This document shows positions 25,230 to 35,499 of a DNA stretch of 64,000 bases, one piece after another. The stretch is from Rathayibacter sp. VKM Ac-2760 (GTDB taxonomy: Bacteria > Actinomycetota > Actinomycetes > Actinomycetales > Microbacteriaceae). A program made the position numbers and the translations under genes. The stretch is taken from positions 2,666,001-2,730,000 of the forward strand of contig NZ_CP047173.1 of assembly GCF_009834185.1 (NCBI RefSeq). The letters run 5' to 3'. The notes under the pieces were generated by a model. It made no database searches. It saw only the letters and a program-made list of their open reading frames with translations, and was not told the origin of the DNA. Numbering within the stretch: position 1 is the stretch's first letter; every line of letters begins with the position of its first letter.

Positions 25230-27468
25230 GGTCGGACCTCGGACGCCGGACCCGCGTGAGAGCGCCGAGCACGGAGCGGGGCGCGATCGCCGCGGTCAGC
25301 CGCCTGCCGGTCCCGGCCGCGGCACGCAGTCCCGCGACGACGGTCGCCGCCGCGCGCCAGCCCGCCGCGTCCTCTGCCGGCACCGGGGCGTAGCGCACGC
25401 GCTCGACGCCCTCCCGCAGGGTGCGCAGCGCCGAGCGGGCCTCCTCGTCCTCGAGGGCGTCGCGGATCAGCGCCTCCTGCGCCCGCGGCGACTCCGCCTC
25501 GTCGACGGGCACGCCGAGATCGCGGGCGCTGGCCAGCAGCTCCGCCCAGGCGGGCTCGAGCGCGCCGTCGGCCGCACGGCGCCGCCGCAGGGCTCGCTGC
25601 ACGACCCGGGCCAGCCACGGCACGAGGAGCAGCAGGAGCAGCAGGGTCCAGAGCGTCACGACGGGCGCGCTCGTCGCCGCCGTGCCGCCGAGCGCGCCCG
25701 GTGCGGTCGTCGCGGTCGTCGCCGTGGCCGTCGGCGTCGCGGTCTGCTCGGCCGCCGCTCCGGGGGCCGAGCTCGGCGCGGAGCCCGGGGTCGTCGACGG
25801 CGCGGACGTCGTCGCGCTCGGCAGCGTGTAGGAGGCGGGGGCGCCTCGGCTCGGCGTCGGCTCGAACGGCAGCCAGCCGACGCCCTCGAAGTAGAGCTCG
25901 GGCCAGGCGTGCAGGTCCGAGGACTGCACCCGGTAGCTCGTCAGCTCGGTGCCCGGCGACGGGACGACCGAGCCCGGCTGGTAGCCGATGGCGAGCCGCG
26001 AGGGGATGCCCAGCTCGCGGGCCATCACGGCCATCGCCGAGGCGAAGTGCACGCAGTAGCCCTCGCGCACCTCCAGGAAGGACGCGAGCACGCCGACGCC
26101 GTCGCCGTCGTAGCCCTCCTCCGCCGGGGTGTCCTCCGAGTAGCGGAACTGCGAGGAGCGGAAGAAGGTCTGCAGCGCGCGGGCCCGGTCGTAGGCGGTC
26201 ACCGCGTCCGCCGTGACCTCGGCCGCCGTCGTGCGCACGATCTCGGGCACGTCGTCCGGGAGCGAGAGGTAGCGCTCGAAGCCGGTGGGCACCGGCGCGT
26301 CGAGGAGTTGCTGCGGGTCGGGCTCGAGGCGCAGCGCCTCCACCTGGTACTCGTCGCCGGCGCGGGTGGTGGCGTCGCCGCGGATCGAGCCGTCCTGCAC
26401 GTCCTGCAGCCAGCCGTCGCCGACGCCGCTCAGCTCGGCGACCGGGTACGGCACGGGCAGCCAGCGACTGCGGAGGGTCTCGACCGAGACGTCGACCTGC
26501 TCCGTCTCGCGTGGCACGCCCTCGCCGAGCCCGGCGGGGGCGATGGGAGCCGCGATGTCCGCCGTCTCCTCGGTGTCGCTCGGCGCCCAGTCCTCGCCCT
26601 CGAAGTCGGAGACGGTGAGCACGCGGAGGTAGACGGGCAGATCGGAGTCGGTCGAGTAGCGCAGCACCGTGACCGGATTCGGCCGGCGCAGATCGGCGCC
26701 GAGCGCGACGACCGGGTCGATCGAGCCGTTGAAGAGCGTGCCCGACACGCCGGACGGCGTGGAGACGCGGGTGAAGCCGCCCGCGGATCCGGAGAGCAGC
26801 CCGGCGGCCAGGACGACGACCGCCGCGGCCGCGAGCGCCGGCAGCGCCGCCGCGGGCGACACCGGGCTCGGGTCGCGGCGCTGCGGCCGGGCGCTGACCG
26901 CGAGGATCGCGATGTAGGCCAGCGCCGTCAGCAGCAGGCTGGTCCAGGAGACCGAGCTCGGGTCGATGACGGCCGGCACCGCGAGCAGGGTCGCGGGGAA
27001 GAGCCCGGCGAGCGCGGGCAGCCGCACGGAGAAGGCGAAGAGATCGGTCGCCCAGGCCAGCACGACGACGCCGCCGATGAGCAGGAAGGCGATGCCCTCG
27101 TCGGCGACCGCGGGCAGGCCCTGCTCGGCGATCGAGGTGAAGCCCGCCTGCGCGAGCGCCTGCGCGTCGGCGATCGCCGCGGGCGTCGGGATGATCAGCA
27201 GAAGGGACCGGGCCGGCACGAACATGGCAACGAGCACGCCGACGGCCGTCAGCGTGGCGAGGATCGGCGGCACGACCGGGTGCGCGCGCAGCGCCCGCGC
27301 CGCCGCGGGGACGGCGAGCACGAACGCGACCGCCACGCCCAGCTGGACCAGCCAGCCGACGCCCTCGAGCAGCCGGCCGAGCCCGGAGGAGGCGGTGACG
27401 AGGGCGAGCCAGAGCAGCCCCGTGAGCAGGATCGAGCCCGAGCGGGCGTCACCACCGCGGCGGGTCAC
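25225..27468 (-). CDS. Membrane protein with transglutaminase-like domain (DUF3488/TgpA-type)
   Basis: A 747-residue membrane protein. About six to seven helices fill residues 1-210. A large extracytoplasmic region follows, with a transglutaminase core: Cys in REGYCVHFASAMAVMA (near residue 470), His in SSDLHAWPELYF (near 515) and the following Asp/Glu strand. A Ser/Thr/Pro/Ala linker (~540-590), one more helix and a cytoplasmic C-terminal domain end it. The start is a GTG at 27468 overlapping the DUF58 stop (GTGA); the longer frame to 27909 lies inside DUF58. With MoxR and DUF58 it forms a common three-gene set of unknown envelope role. Confidence 0.88.
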   Translation of the reverse strand: MTRRGGDARSGSILLTGLLWLALVTASSGLGRLLEGVGWLVQLGVAVAFVLAVPAAARALRAHPVVPPILATLTAVGVLVAMFVPARSLLLIIPTPAAIADAQALAQAGFTSIAEQGLPAVADEGIAFLLIGGVVVLAWATDLFAFSVRLPALAGLFPATLLAVPAVIDPSSVSWTSLLLTALAYIAILAVSARPQRRDPSPVSPAAALPALAAAAVVVLAAGLLSGSAGGFTRVSTPSGVSGTLFNGSIDPVVALGADLRRPNPVTVLRYSTDSDLPVYLRVLTVSDFEGEDWAPSDTEETADIAAPIAPAGLGEGVPRETEQVDVSVETLRSRWLPVPYPVAELSGVGDGWLQDVQDGSIRGDATTRAGDEYQVEALRLEPDPQQLLDAPVPTGFERYLSLPDDVPEIVRTTAAEVTADAVTAYDRARALQTFFRSSQFRYSEDTPAEEGYDGDGVGVLASFLEVREGYCVHFASAMAVMARELGIPSRLAIGYQPGSVVPSPGTELTSYRVQSSDLHAWPELYFEGVGWLPFEPTPSRGAPASYTLPSATTSAPSTTPGSAPSSAPGAAAEQTATPTATATTATTAPGALGGTAATSAPVVTLWTLLLLLLLVPWLARVVQRALRRRRAADGALEPAWAELLASARDLGVPVDEAESPRAQEALIRDALEDEEARSALRTLREGVERVRYAPVPAEDAAGWRAAATVVAGLRAAAGTGRRLTAAIAPRSVLGALTRVRRPRSDL

Positions 27469-28775
27469 GCGACCATCCGCAGGGCGAGGGCCTGCGCCCA
27501 CGCCTCCTCGACGGCCGTCCGCGGCGAGACCGGCACGGGGTACCAGCCGAGCGCGATCAGCGCCGACTCCTCCTCGGGAGTGCCGCCGACCAGGAAGGCG
27601 ACCGCCGGGCGCGCGTGCGCCGCAAGCGACGCCAGGGCGGCGAGGTCCTCCTCGTGCAGCCGCGAGAGCACGGCGAAGACCGGGCGGCTGCCGCCCGCGT
27701 CGCGCATCTCGCTCGCGATCCGGCCGACCGCCTCGACGGAGTCGTCGGCGGGGGCGAGCTCGGCCAGTCGCAGCAGCACGTCGTGCGCGACCTCGCGCTC
27801 GTCCTCGGAGCGGCCGAGCTGATCGGTCGCGCCGGTCTCGACCAGGTGCGTCTCGAAGCCGCGCTCGAGCAGGTGCACGGCGAGCGAGGCGGTCATCGAG
27901 ACCGCCCACTCCAGCCGGTCGTCGCCGCCGCGCTCGTCGAGGATCCTCGCGGCGCGCGTCTCGAGCAGGATCCAGGCGTGCGGGTCCGTGTTCTGCTCGT
28001 CCTGGCGCACCTTCAGCTCACCGGAGCGGGCGCTCGCCCGCCAGTGCACGCGGCGCATGGCGTCGCCGGGGCGGTAGTCGCGCGGGATCACGTCGTCGGT
28101 CCCCGCTCCCGCCGTCGCGTGCGCGACCGGGCTGGAGCCGCCGGCGCCGTAGGCGTCGAGCACGTCGCTCTGCAGCGGAACGGCCCGCGGAGTCACCACG
28201 AAGGGCTGGGCCGCGCCGACGACCGTCTCGCGCACGGCGAGCCCGAAGGCGTCGCGCCGGGTGAGGCGGAGCGGGCCGATGCGGTGGATGCCGCGCCGGC
28301 CGGCCGGAAGGCGGTAGCGGGCGCGCACCCGGCTCGAGCCGCTCCCCCGCAGCGCGATCGCGGGCAGGGTGAAGGCGCCGCGCGCCACGGTCCGCCCGGT
28401 GACGAGACCGCGCTCGACCCGGTCGAGCCGGTCCTCCGCGCGGGCACCGGCAGGAACGGCCGCACCGCGGTTGTCGAGGACGACGTCGACGTCGACCACG
28501 TCGCCCACCGCCACCACCTGCGGTGCGAACCGGCGCTGCACCTGCAGCACCGGCGTCACCGCGATCAGCGTCACGATCGCCGCGATCGGCAGCCCGAGCA
28601 GCACGATCGCCACGAAGAGCAGCTCGCGGAACTCGATGATCGGCGCGACGGCGATCCCGAGCACGCCGAGGACGACGAGGGCCCAGCCGCGCAGCGTCAG
28701 AGCGATGCCGGCGACGGCCGGGAGCGCCCCGATGCGCCGGGGCGGCCGCTCCGGGCCGCGGGGCTCAGTCGGCAC
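27465..28775 (-). CDS. DUF58 domain-containing membrane protein
   Basis: A 436-residue protein with two N-terminal helices (residues ~25-65), a beta-rich region and a DUF58 domain whose signature PRDYRPGDAMRRVHWRASAR lies near residue 232. DUF58 proteins carry a vWA-like fold and occur with MoxR ATPases. The start is a GTG at 28775 inside the end of the moxR gene (11-bp overlap). It is followed by the transglutaminase gene through a GTGA overlap. Function unknown beyond the gene set; a chaperone-assisted envelope or protease role is a guess. Confidence 0.88.
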   Translation of the reverse strand: MPTEPRGPERPPRRIGALPAVAGIALTLRGWALVVLGVLGIAVAPIIEFRELLFVAIVLLGLPIAAIVTLIAVTPVLQVQRRFAPQVVAVGDVVDVDVVLDNRGAAVPAGARAEDRLDRVERGLVTGRTVARGAFTLPAIALRGSGSSRVRARYRLPAGRRGIHRIGPLRLTRRDAFGLAVRETVVGAAQPFVVTPRAVPLQSDVLDAYGAGGSSPVAHATAGAGTDDVIPRDYRPGDAMRRVHWRASARSGELKVRQDEQNTDPHAWILLETRAARILDERGGDDRLEWAVSMTASLAVHLLERGFETHLVETGATDQLGRSEDEREVAHDVLLRLAELAPADDSVEAVGRIASEMRDAGGSRPVFAVLSRLHEEDLAALASLAAHARPAVAFLVGGTPEEESALIALGWYPVPVSPRTAVEEAWAQALALRMVA

Positions 28776-29808
28776 GATTGCCGAACGGGACGGGAGTGGC
28801 CGCGACGATGCGCTGGACGATCTCGGAGACGGAGTGCGAGGCGCTCGTGCCCGAGCGGCCGGGGAGCCGGGTGGCCGGCAGCAGCCGGTGGCACAGCACC
28901 GGCACCGCGAGCACGTCGATGTCGTCCGGCACGACGAAGTCGCGGTCGTTGATCGCGGCGAGCGCCTTCGCCGCGGCGATCAGCTGCAGGGTCGCCCGCG
29001 GGCTCCCGCCGAGCCGCAGCTCCGGATCGATGCGCGTGGCCTGCATGATCGCGACGACGTACTCCTGCACCGGCGGCGCGACGTAGATCGACTGGACGTA
29101 GTCCATCATCCGCTCGAGCTCGTCCCGGCCGACGACCTGCCGCAGCTCCTCCAGCGGGCTCGCCGCGTCGCGGGTGCGGATCATCTCGAGCTCGGCCCGC
29201 TCGTCCGGGTAGCCGAGCGACAGGCGTGCCATGAACCGGTCGCGCTGCGCCTCGGGGAGGCTGTAGGTGCCCTCCATCTCGACAGGGTTCTGCGTCGCGA
29301 CGACGGCGAACGGCCGCGGGAGGACGTGGGTGACCCCGTCGACCGAGACCTGCCGCTCCTCCATGCACTCGAGCAGCGCGGACTGGGTCTTGGGCGAGGC
29401 GCGGTTGATCTCGTCGCCGATCACCACGTTCGCGAACACCGGGCCCGGCTTGAACTCGAAGTCGCGGGTCGCCTGATTGAAGATCGAGACGCCGGTGACG
29501 TCGGAGGGCAGCAGATCGGGGGTGAACTGGATCCGCGAGACCGTGCCGCCGACGGAGGCGGCCAGCGACTTCGCGAGCACCGTCTTGCCGGTGCCCGGCA
29601 CGTCCTCCATCAGCAGGTGCCCGCCCGCCAGGAACACGGTGAGCGCCATCGAGACCTCGGCGTCCTTGCCGTCGATCACGCTCGTCAGATTGGCCAGGAC
29701 GGCGGCGCAGTGGGCGCTGAACTCCTCGCGGGTCATCGACGATCCGGGAGCCGCACCGCGCCCCGAGTCCGTGCCGACTGCGGAGAGGGTGTCATCGAGG
29801 GACGTCAT
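28765..29808 (-). CDS. MoxR family AAA ATPase
   Basis: A 347-residue MoxR-type AAA+ ATPase. Walker A is EDVPGTGKTVLAKSLA near residue 70, then IQFTPDLLPSDVTGVSIF, Walker B ANVVIGDEINRASPKTQSALLECMEE near 130 and sensor VATQNPVEMEGTYSLPEAQ. The family acts as chaperone for metal or complex assembly together with vWA-type partners, here the DUF58 protein it overlaps by 11 bp. An N-terminal extension of ~25 residues is Ser/Gly rich. First gene of the operon; the 88 bp to divergent rsmD should hold its promoter. Confidence 0.92.
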   Translation of the reverse strand: MTSLDDTLSAVGTDSGRGAAPGSSMTREEFSAHCAAVLANLTSVIDGKDAEVSMALTVFLAGGHLLMEDVPGTGKTVLAKSLAASVGGTVSRIQFTPDLLPSDVTGVSIFNQATRDFEFKPGPVFANVVIGDEINRASPKTQSALLECMEERQVSVDGVTHVLPRPFAVVATQNPVEMEGTYSLPEAQRDRFMARLSLGYPDERAELEMIRTRDAASPLEELRQVVGRDELERMMDYVQSIYVAPPVQEYVVAIMQATRIDPELRLGGSPRATLQLIAAAKALAAINDRDFVVPDDIDVLAVPVLCHRLLPATRLPGRSGTSASHSVSEIVQRIVAATPVPFGNRAD

Positions 29809-29883
29809 AGCTGGTGATTCTCGCAGTGCAAGCCGGAAAACGGCTCAGGGTTCGCAGGGGTCTCGCGGATCGACCGGTCGTCC

Positions 29884-29889
29884 TATGCT
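29884..29889 (+). promoter_or_regulatory. Probable -10 box of rsmD (leaderless)
   Basis: TATGCT, 7 bases before the GTG of rsmD, with no Shine-Dalgarno in between. Confidence 0.5.
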
Positions 29890-29896
29890 CGGAACG

Positions 29897-30490
29897 GTGA
29901 CCAGGATCATCGCCGGCTTCGCCGGATCGCTCACTCTGCGGGTCCCCCGCGCCGGCACCCGGCCCACGAGCGACCGGGTCCGCGAGGCGATCTTCTCGGC
30001 TTTGGAGGCGCGTGACGCGCTCGACGGCGCCACCGTGATCGACCTCTACGCCGGCTCCGGCGCCCTCGGGCTCGAGGCGGCCAGCCGCGGGGCCGCCGCC
30101 GTGCTGCTCGTCGAGCGCGATCCGAAGGCGGCGAGGACGGCGGGCGAGAACGTGCGCGCGATCACGGCGTCCGCCGCCTCGAACAAGCGCCCCAAGCCGC
30201 GGATCGAGGTCGTGATCGCCTCGGTGCGCTCGTTCCTCGACGGCTCGCCCGCCGTCAACGCCGACACCGTCTTCCTCGACCCGCCCTACGATCTCGCCGA
30301 GGACGAGCTGGCCGCCGATCTCGCCGGGGTCGCGCCGCTGCTCGGCGAGCACTCCGTCGTCGTCGTCGAGCGCAGCTCGCGCAGCCCGGAGCCGCAGTGG
30401 CCGGCCGGACTCGAGCGCGACCGGCGGAAGGACTACGGCGAGACGACGATCTGGTGGGCTTCGCCTGCCTCGCCCGCGGCACTCGAGTAG
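29897..30490 (+). CDS. rsmD: 16S rRNA (guanine(966)-N(2))-methyltransferase RsmD
   Basis: A 197-residue SAM-dependent methyltransferase that modifies G966 of 16S rRNA. It starts VTRIIAGFAGSLTLRVPRAG, then PTSDRVREAIFSALEAR, the SAM loop VIDLYAGSGALGLEAASRGA near residue 47, and the catalytic DPPY (VFLDPPYDLAEDEL) near 125. All are normal for the family. The GTG at 29897 is supported by the TATGCT box 7 bases upstream. It sits next to recG/coaD and thiL as in many actinobacteria, and converges with thiL over 22 bp containing a small GCCGA / TCGGC hairpin. Confidence 0.94.
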   Translation: MTRIIAGFAGSLTLRVPRAGTRPTSDRVREAIFSALEARDALDGATVIDLYAGSGALGLEAASRGAAAVLLVERDPKAARTAGENVRAITASAASNKRPKPRIEVVIASVRSFLDGSPAVNADTVFLDPPYDLAEDELAADLAGVAPLLGEHSVVVVERSSRSPEPQWPAGLERDRRKDYGETTIWWASPASPAALE

Positions 30491-30512
30491 CCGAGCCGTC
30501 GGCCGCCGCGGA

Positions 30513-31544
30513 TCACCCCGCCGCGCCGTCCCAGCCCAGGTAGGGGTCCCAGCCGCCGCGCTCGTCCAGCGCGACTCCGCCGAGCCGCACCTCCGGTGCG
30601 CCCTCGCGCACCGTGCCCAGGGCGGTGAACCCCTGCGGCAGCGCCGCGCCGGGCGGGAAGCAGGCGAGCATCGCGTGGTCCTCGCCGCCGCCGAGCACGA
30701 GCGCGCGGGCGAGCGGCGCGTCGATCCCGTCGACCGCTGTGAGCGGCCGCGCGTGCGCGTCGACGGCGTCCGGATCGAGATCGAGCAGGACGCCGCTCGC
30801 GCGGGCCAGCCGGCGCGCGTCGAGGACGACGCCGTCCGAGACGTCCATCATCGCCGTGGCGACCCCGCCCGCCGCGACGCCGGCCGCGATCGGCGGTGTC
30901 GGCCGCAGCTGCGCGTCGAGCACCTCCGGATGCGCCTCCCGCAGCGCCCGCGCGAGTGCGGCGTCGGGCTCCCCCGCCGCCGTCGCCCGCTCGAAGAGCA
31001 GCCGCAGTCCCAGCCCGGCGACACCGAGCGGCCCGGCCGTCGCGATCAGGTCGCCCGGCCGCGCCCCGCCGCGCAGCACGGGCGCCCGGCCGTCGAGCGA
31101 GCCGAAGGCCGTGATCGCCAGGGTCAGCGTCCCCGAGGCGGACAGGTCGCCGCCGACGACCGCGCAGCCCGGCGCCATCGCCGCGCAGCCGGCGGCGAGC
31201 CCGTCGGCGATCCCCTCCAGCACGTCCACCCCGAGGTGCCGCGGAGCCGCGATCGCGACCACCAGCCCGGTCGGCCGCGCGCCCATCGCGGCGACGTCGG
31301 AGAGGTTGGACGCGGCCGCCTTCCACCCCAGGTCGAAGGAGGTGGACCAGGCGAGGCGGAAGTCCGGGCCGTGCACCATCATGTCGGTCGTCACGACGAA
31401 GCGGCCGTCCGGCGCCCGCAGCACCGCGCAGTCGTCGCCCGGCCCGACCAGCGTGTCCGCACCGCCGCCGAACCGCGGCAGGAGCCGGGCGAGCACCTCG
31501 CCCTCGCTGAGCTCGGCCAGGGTGGGGCTCGGATCGGGTGCCAT
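30513..31544 (-). CDS. thiL: Thiamine-monophosphate kinase (ThiL)
   Basis: A 343-residue kinase that makes thiamine diphosphate from thiamine monophosphate, the last step of the pathway whose early genes sit at the far end of this window. Motifs include GPGDDCAVLRAPDGRFVVTTD near residue 35, WKAAASNLSDVAAMGARP near 74, GGDLSASGTLTLAITAFG near 131 and MMDVSDGVVLDARRLARAS near 228. The ATG at 31544 has a TAGCGT box 7 bases upstream, so the message is probably leaderless. That box is one half of a palindrome shared with the divergent lipoprotein gene. Confidence 0.94.
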   Translation of the reverse strand: MAPDPSPTLAELSEGEVLARLLPRFGGGADTLVGPGDDCAVLRAPDGRFVVTTDMMVHGPDFRLAWSTSFDLGWKAAASNLSDVAAMGARPTGLVVAIAAPRHLGVDVLEGIADGLAAGCAAMAPGCAVVGGDLSASGTLTLAITAFGSLDGRAPVLRGGARPGDLIATAGPLGVAGLGLRLLFERATAAGEPDAALARALREAHPEVLDAQLRPTPPIAAGVAAGGVATAMMDVSDGVVLDARRLARASGVLLDLDPDAVDAHARPLTAVDGIDAPLARALVLGGGEDHAMLACFPPGAALPQGFTALGTVREGAPEVRLGGVALDERGGWDPYLGWDGAAG

Positions 31545-31551
31545 GGTTCAC

Positions 31552-31561
31552 ACGCTAGCGT
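31552..31561. promoter_or_regulatory. Palindromic bidirectional -10 element between thiL and the DUF3515 gene
   Basis: ACGCTAGCGT is a perfect palindrome. Read on either strand it gives TAGCGT, a TANNNT -10 box, placed 7 bases before the thiL ATG and 8 bases before the ATG of the lipoprotein gene (5 before its in-frame GTG at 31567). The gap between the two genes is only 25 bp, so both starts must share it. Confidence 0.55.
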
Positions 31562-31569
31562 TGCCGGTG

Positions 31570-32073
31570 ATGTCCCCCCGTCTCCACCGCCTGCCCCTGG
31601 TCGCCGCCTCTGCGGCCCTGCTGCTGACCGGCTGCTCGGCCGCCGTCGCGCTGCAGCCGGCCGCCGACGCCACCAGCACCGGCTGCGCCGAGGTCTCCGC
31701 GCGCCTGCCCGACGTGGTCGCCGAGCTGCCCGAGCGCGAGACGAACGCGCAGGGCACGGCCGCCTGGGGCACCCCGGCCGCGGTCATCCTGCACTGCGGA
31801 GTCACCCCGCCCGGCCCGACGACCGATCTCTGCGTCTCGGTCAGCGGCGTCGACTGGATCATCGACGAGACGCAGGCGGCCGAGGACGTCTACACGCTGA
31901 CCACCTACGGCCGCGACCCCGCCGTCGAGATCACCGTCGACCAGAGCCGCGCCTCCGGCACCTCGGCCGTCGTCGACCTGGCGAACGCCGTCTCCTACCT
32001 GCCGCAGGAGCGCGCCTGCACGAACGTGTCGGACACCGACACCCTCGACCCCTCTGGCACGCCGACCGGCTGA
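31570..32073 (+). CDS. DUF3515 family lipoprotein
   Basis: A 167-residue secreted lipoprotein. It has a signal peptide with lipobox LLTGCSA (Cys22), then a small domain with three more cysteines (GCAEVSARLPDVVAEL, ILHCGVTPPGPTTDLCVSV, ERACTNV) and the DUF3515 hallmarks RLPDVV, WGTPAAVILHCGV and VDWIIDE. Function unknown; the family is confined to actinobacteria and often sits beside thiL and ddl, as here. The start could also be a GTG at 31567. It converges with the GntR gene. Confidence 0.88.
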   Translation: MSPRLHRLPLVAASAALLLTGCSAAVALQPAADATSTGCAEVSARLPDVVAELPERETNAQGTAAWGTPAAVILHCGVTPPGPTTDLCVSVSGVDWIIDETQAAEDVYTLTTYGRDPAVEITVDQSRASGTSAVVDLANAVSYLPQERACTNVSDTDTLDPSGTPTG

Positions 32074-32104
32074 CGCCTCGGCCGGTGGGGCGTCAGGCGG
32101 GTCG

Positions 32105-32472
32105 TCAGGCGGTGGTGCCGAGCGCGGCGGCCGCGACCTCGAGCGCACGCTGCGACGTCGCTCCGAGCGCCCGTGCCCGCGCCGCGTACGCTCCGGCCGC
32201 GAGCTGCAGCTCGTGCTCGACCGCGTCGACGCCGCCGGACACGACGGTCCCCGCCCGGCCCCGCGTCTCGACGATCCCCGCGGCCTCGAGCTCCTTGTAG
32301 GCGCGCGCGACGGTCCCCGGAGCGACGCCGAGCTCCTCGGCGAGCGCCCGCACCGCGGGCAGCCTCGTCCCCACCAGGAGCGACCCCGCGGCGACCTGCG
32401 CGGTGATCCCCTCGCGGATCTGCTCGAACGGCGCCCGCGGGCCCGGTTCGAGCCGGAGCCCGAGGCCCGCGG

Positions 32473-32476
<4 letters not shown>
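32105..32476 (-). CDS. GntR family regulator, short YtrA-like form
   Basis: A 123-residue regulator with a GntR winged helix over residues ~10-78 (PFEQIREGITAQVAAGSLLVGTRLP, AVRALAEELGVAPGTVARAY, KELEAAGIVETRGRAGTVV) and only a short helical tail, so there is no ligand-binding domain. Such YtrA-type repressors usually control an adjacent ABC transporter or membrane gene. None is next to it here, and it is translationally coupled (ATGA) to ddl upstream. It may respond to envelope stress, but this is a guess from context. Confidence 0.88.
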
Positions 32477-33579
<1,103 letters not shown>

Positions 33580-34613
33580 CGAGGTTCCTCTCACCCTGGG
33601 GCTCGTCCGAATCCGTGGTCAGGTGCGGCGCGATGTCCTTCGGATCGAGCGTACCGGCGAGCACCTGCGCCACCTGCTCGACGATGGGCATGTCGACCCC
33701 GCGGGCCCGGGCGAGCTCGAGGATCGGCGCGACGGACGAGAGCCCCTCCGCCGTCTGCTGCATCGACTTCACGACGTCGCCGAAGCTGTAGCCCTGCCCG
33801 AGCAGGCGCCCCGCGGTGTTGTTGCGCGAGAGCGACGAGCTCGAGGTCGCGATCAGATCGCCGAGGCCGGCCAGCCCGGACATGGTCTCGGGCCGGCCGC
33901 CGTACGCGACGGCGAAGTCGGTCATCTCGGCGAGACCGCGGGTGATGATCGACGCCTTGGTGTTCTCGCCGTAGCCGACGCCGTCGACGATGCCGATCGC
34001 GACCGCGATCAGGTTCTTCAGCACGCCGCCGAACTCGGTGCCGATCACGTCGGTGTTGACGTAGGAGCGGAAGTAGCGGTTGGTCGCGGCCAGCGCGACC
34101 TCCTGCGCGGTGACGAGGCTCTCCGAGGCGATGACCGCCGCGGTCGGCTGCTCCTTCGCGATCTCGAGCGCGAGGTTCGGCCCCGAGGCGACCGCGATGC
34201 GGCTCGGATCGATCGGCAGCACCTGCGAGATGACCTCGCTCATCCGGGCGCCGGTGCCCTTCTCGACGCCCTTCATCAGCGACACGAGCACCGTGCGCTC
34301 GGTGAGGAACGGGGTGATCGCCTCGAGGTTCCCGCGCAGCGTCTGCGAGGGGATGGAGAGGTAGACGTGGTCGGCGCCCTCGAGCGCCTCCTCGATCCGC
34401 GGCGTGGCCCGGATGTTGCGCGGCAGGTTGATGCCGGGCAGGTAGTCGCTGTTGCGCTTGGCCTCGGTGATCTCGCGGGCCAGCTCGGCGCGGCGCGCCC
34501 ACATCACGACGTCGGAGCCGCCGTCGGCGAGGATCTTCGCGAAGGTGGTCCCCCAGCTGCCGGCGCCGAGGACGGCGACCCGCCGCGGAACGGGGATCGG
34601 CGTCTTCTCGGTC

Positions 34614-35357
34614 CTACTGCTCCGGCTCAAAGCGTCCCGTGCCCTTCTGGTTGTGCTCCGCCGGATTCCAGCGCTTCTCGGGCGCGGTCTCGCCGCGGAG
34701 CTCCTCGAGCAGTCGGGTGATCGCGGCCATCACGACGGCCGAGGCCTCGTTGAGCGTCGCGGAGTCGAGGCTGCGCCCGCGGAACGCGGACAGGTCGACG
34801 GGGTCGCCGACCAGGACGTCGACGCGCTTGCGGCGGAAGAGGGTGATCTTCCTGGAGTAGCGGCCCATCAGCTGCTGCGTGCCCCAGTGCGCGACCGGCA
34901 CGACGGGCAGGCCGTACTGCAGCGCCATCCGCACCGCGCCGGTCTTGCCGCGCATCGGCCAGAGCTCGGGATCGCGGGTGAGCGTGCCCTCGGGGTAGAT
35001 CAGGACGGAGCCGCCCTGATCGACCAGCTCCTTCGCCGCCTTGAGCGGCTCGCTGCCGCGCACGGAGCCCGCCCGCTCGACCGGGATCTGCCCCGAGGCG
35101 CGGAGGATCGCGCCGGCGACCGGGATCTTGAACAGCGACGCCTTCGCCAGGAAGCGCGGCGCACGACCGGCCCGCCAGAGCGTCCAGCCGGTGATGAACG
35201 GGTCGATCTCGCTGTAGTGGTTCGGCGCGAACACGAACGCGCCCCTGCTCGGGATCTTGTCGATGTCGCGGACCCGGAGGTCCACGGAGGCGGTGAGCGT
35301 CGGGATCACCAACGCCGCGAGGAGCCAGAAGATGGACGGACGGCTTCGTTCAGACAC
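34614..35357 (-). CDS. 1-acyl-sn-glycerol-3-phosphate acyltransferase (PlsC type)
   Basis: A 247-residue membrane-associated acyltransferase that makes phosphatidic acid. It has one N-terminal hydrophobic helix (residues 9-23), the catalytic HX4D in NHYSEID (His47, Asp52), GQIPVERAGSVRG near 93 and YPEGTLTRDPELWPMRGKTG near 121 (the EGT block). The GTG at 35357 is the likely start: the frame stays open upstream into the repeat array, but that part only reads the repeats. gpsA overlaps its end and uses its product pathway. The array separates it from murA. Confidence 0.9.
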   Translation of the reverse strand: MSERSRPSIFWLLAALVIPTLTASVDLRVRDIDKIPSRGAFVFAPNHYSEIDPFITGWTLWRAGRAPRFLAKASLFKIPVAGAILRASGQIPVERAGSVRGSEPLKAAKELVDQGGSVLIYPEGTLTRDPELWPMRGKTGAVRMALQYGLPVVPVAHWGTQQLMGRYSRKITLFRRKRVDVLVGDPVDLSAFRGRSLDSATLNEASAVVMAAITRLLEELRGETAPEKRWNPAEHNQKGTGRFEPEQ

Positions 35358-35473
35358 CCGCCCATCCTCGCATCCCGCGCCGCTCCCGCCCGCGAGGCGT
35401 CGCGGTGCGGCCGACGCTCCGGGTGCGGCGAGACGCGCCGTCGACACGGGGACCTCCGGGCGGGCACCGGAGC

Positions 35474-35489
35474 GGACGTCGTGACGTCC
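35474..35489. promoter_or_regulatory. Inverted repeat between plsC and the 103-bp array
   Basis: GGACGTC, two bases, GACGTCC: a 7-bp inverted repeat about 117 bp upstream of the plsC start. It could be an operator or the outer edge of the array. No other promoter features are clear in 35358-35499. Confidence 0.35.
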
Positions 35490-35499
35490 GGCGTGCGCT

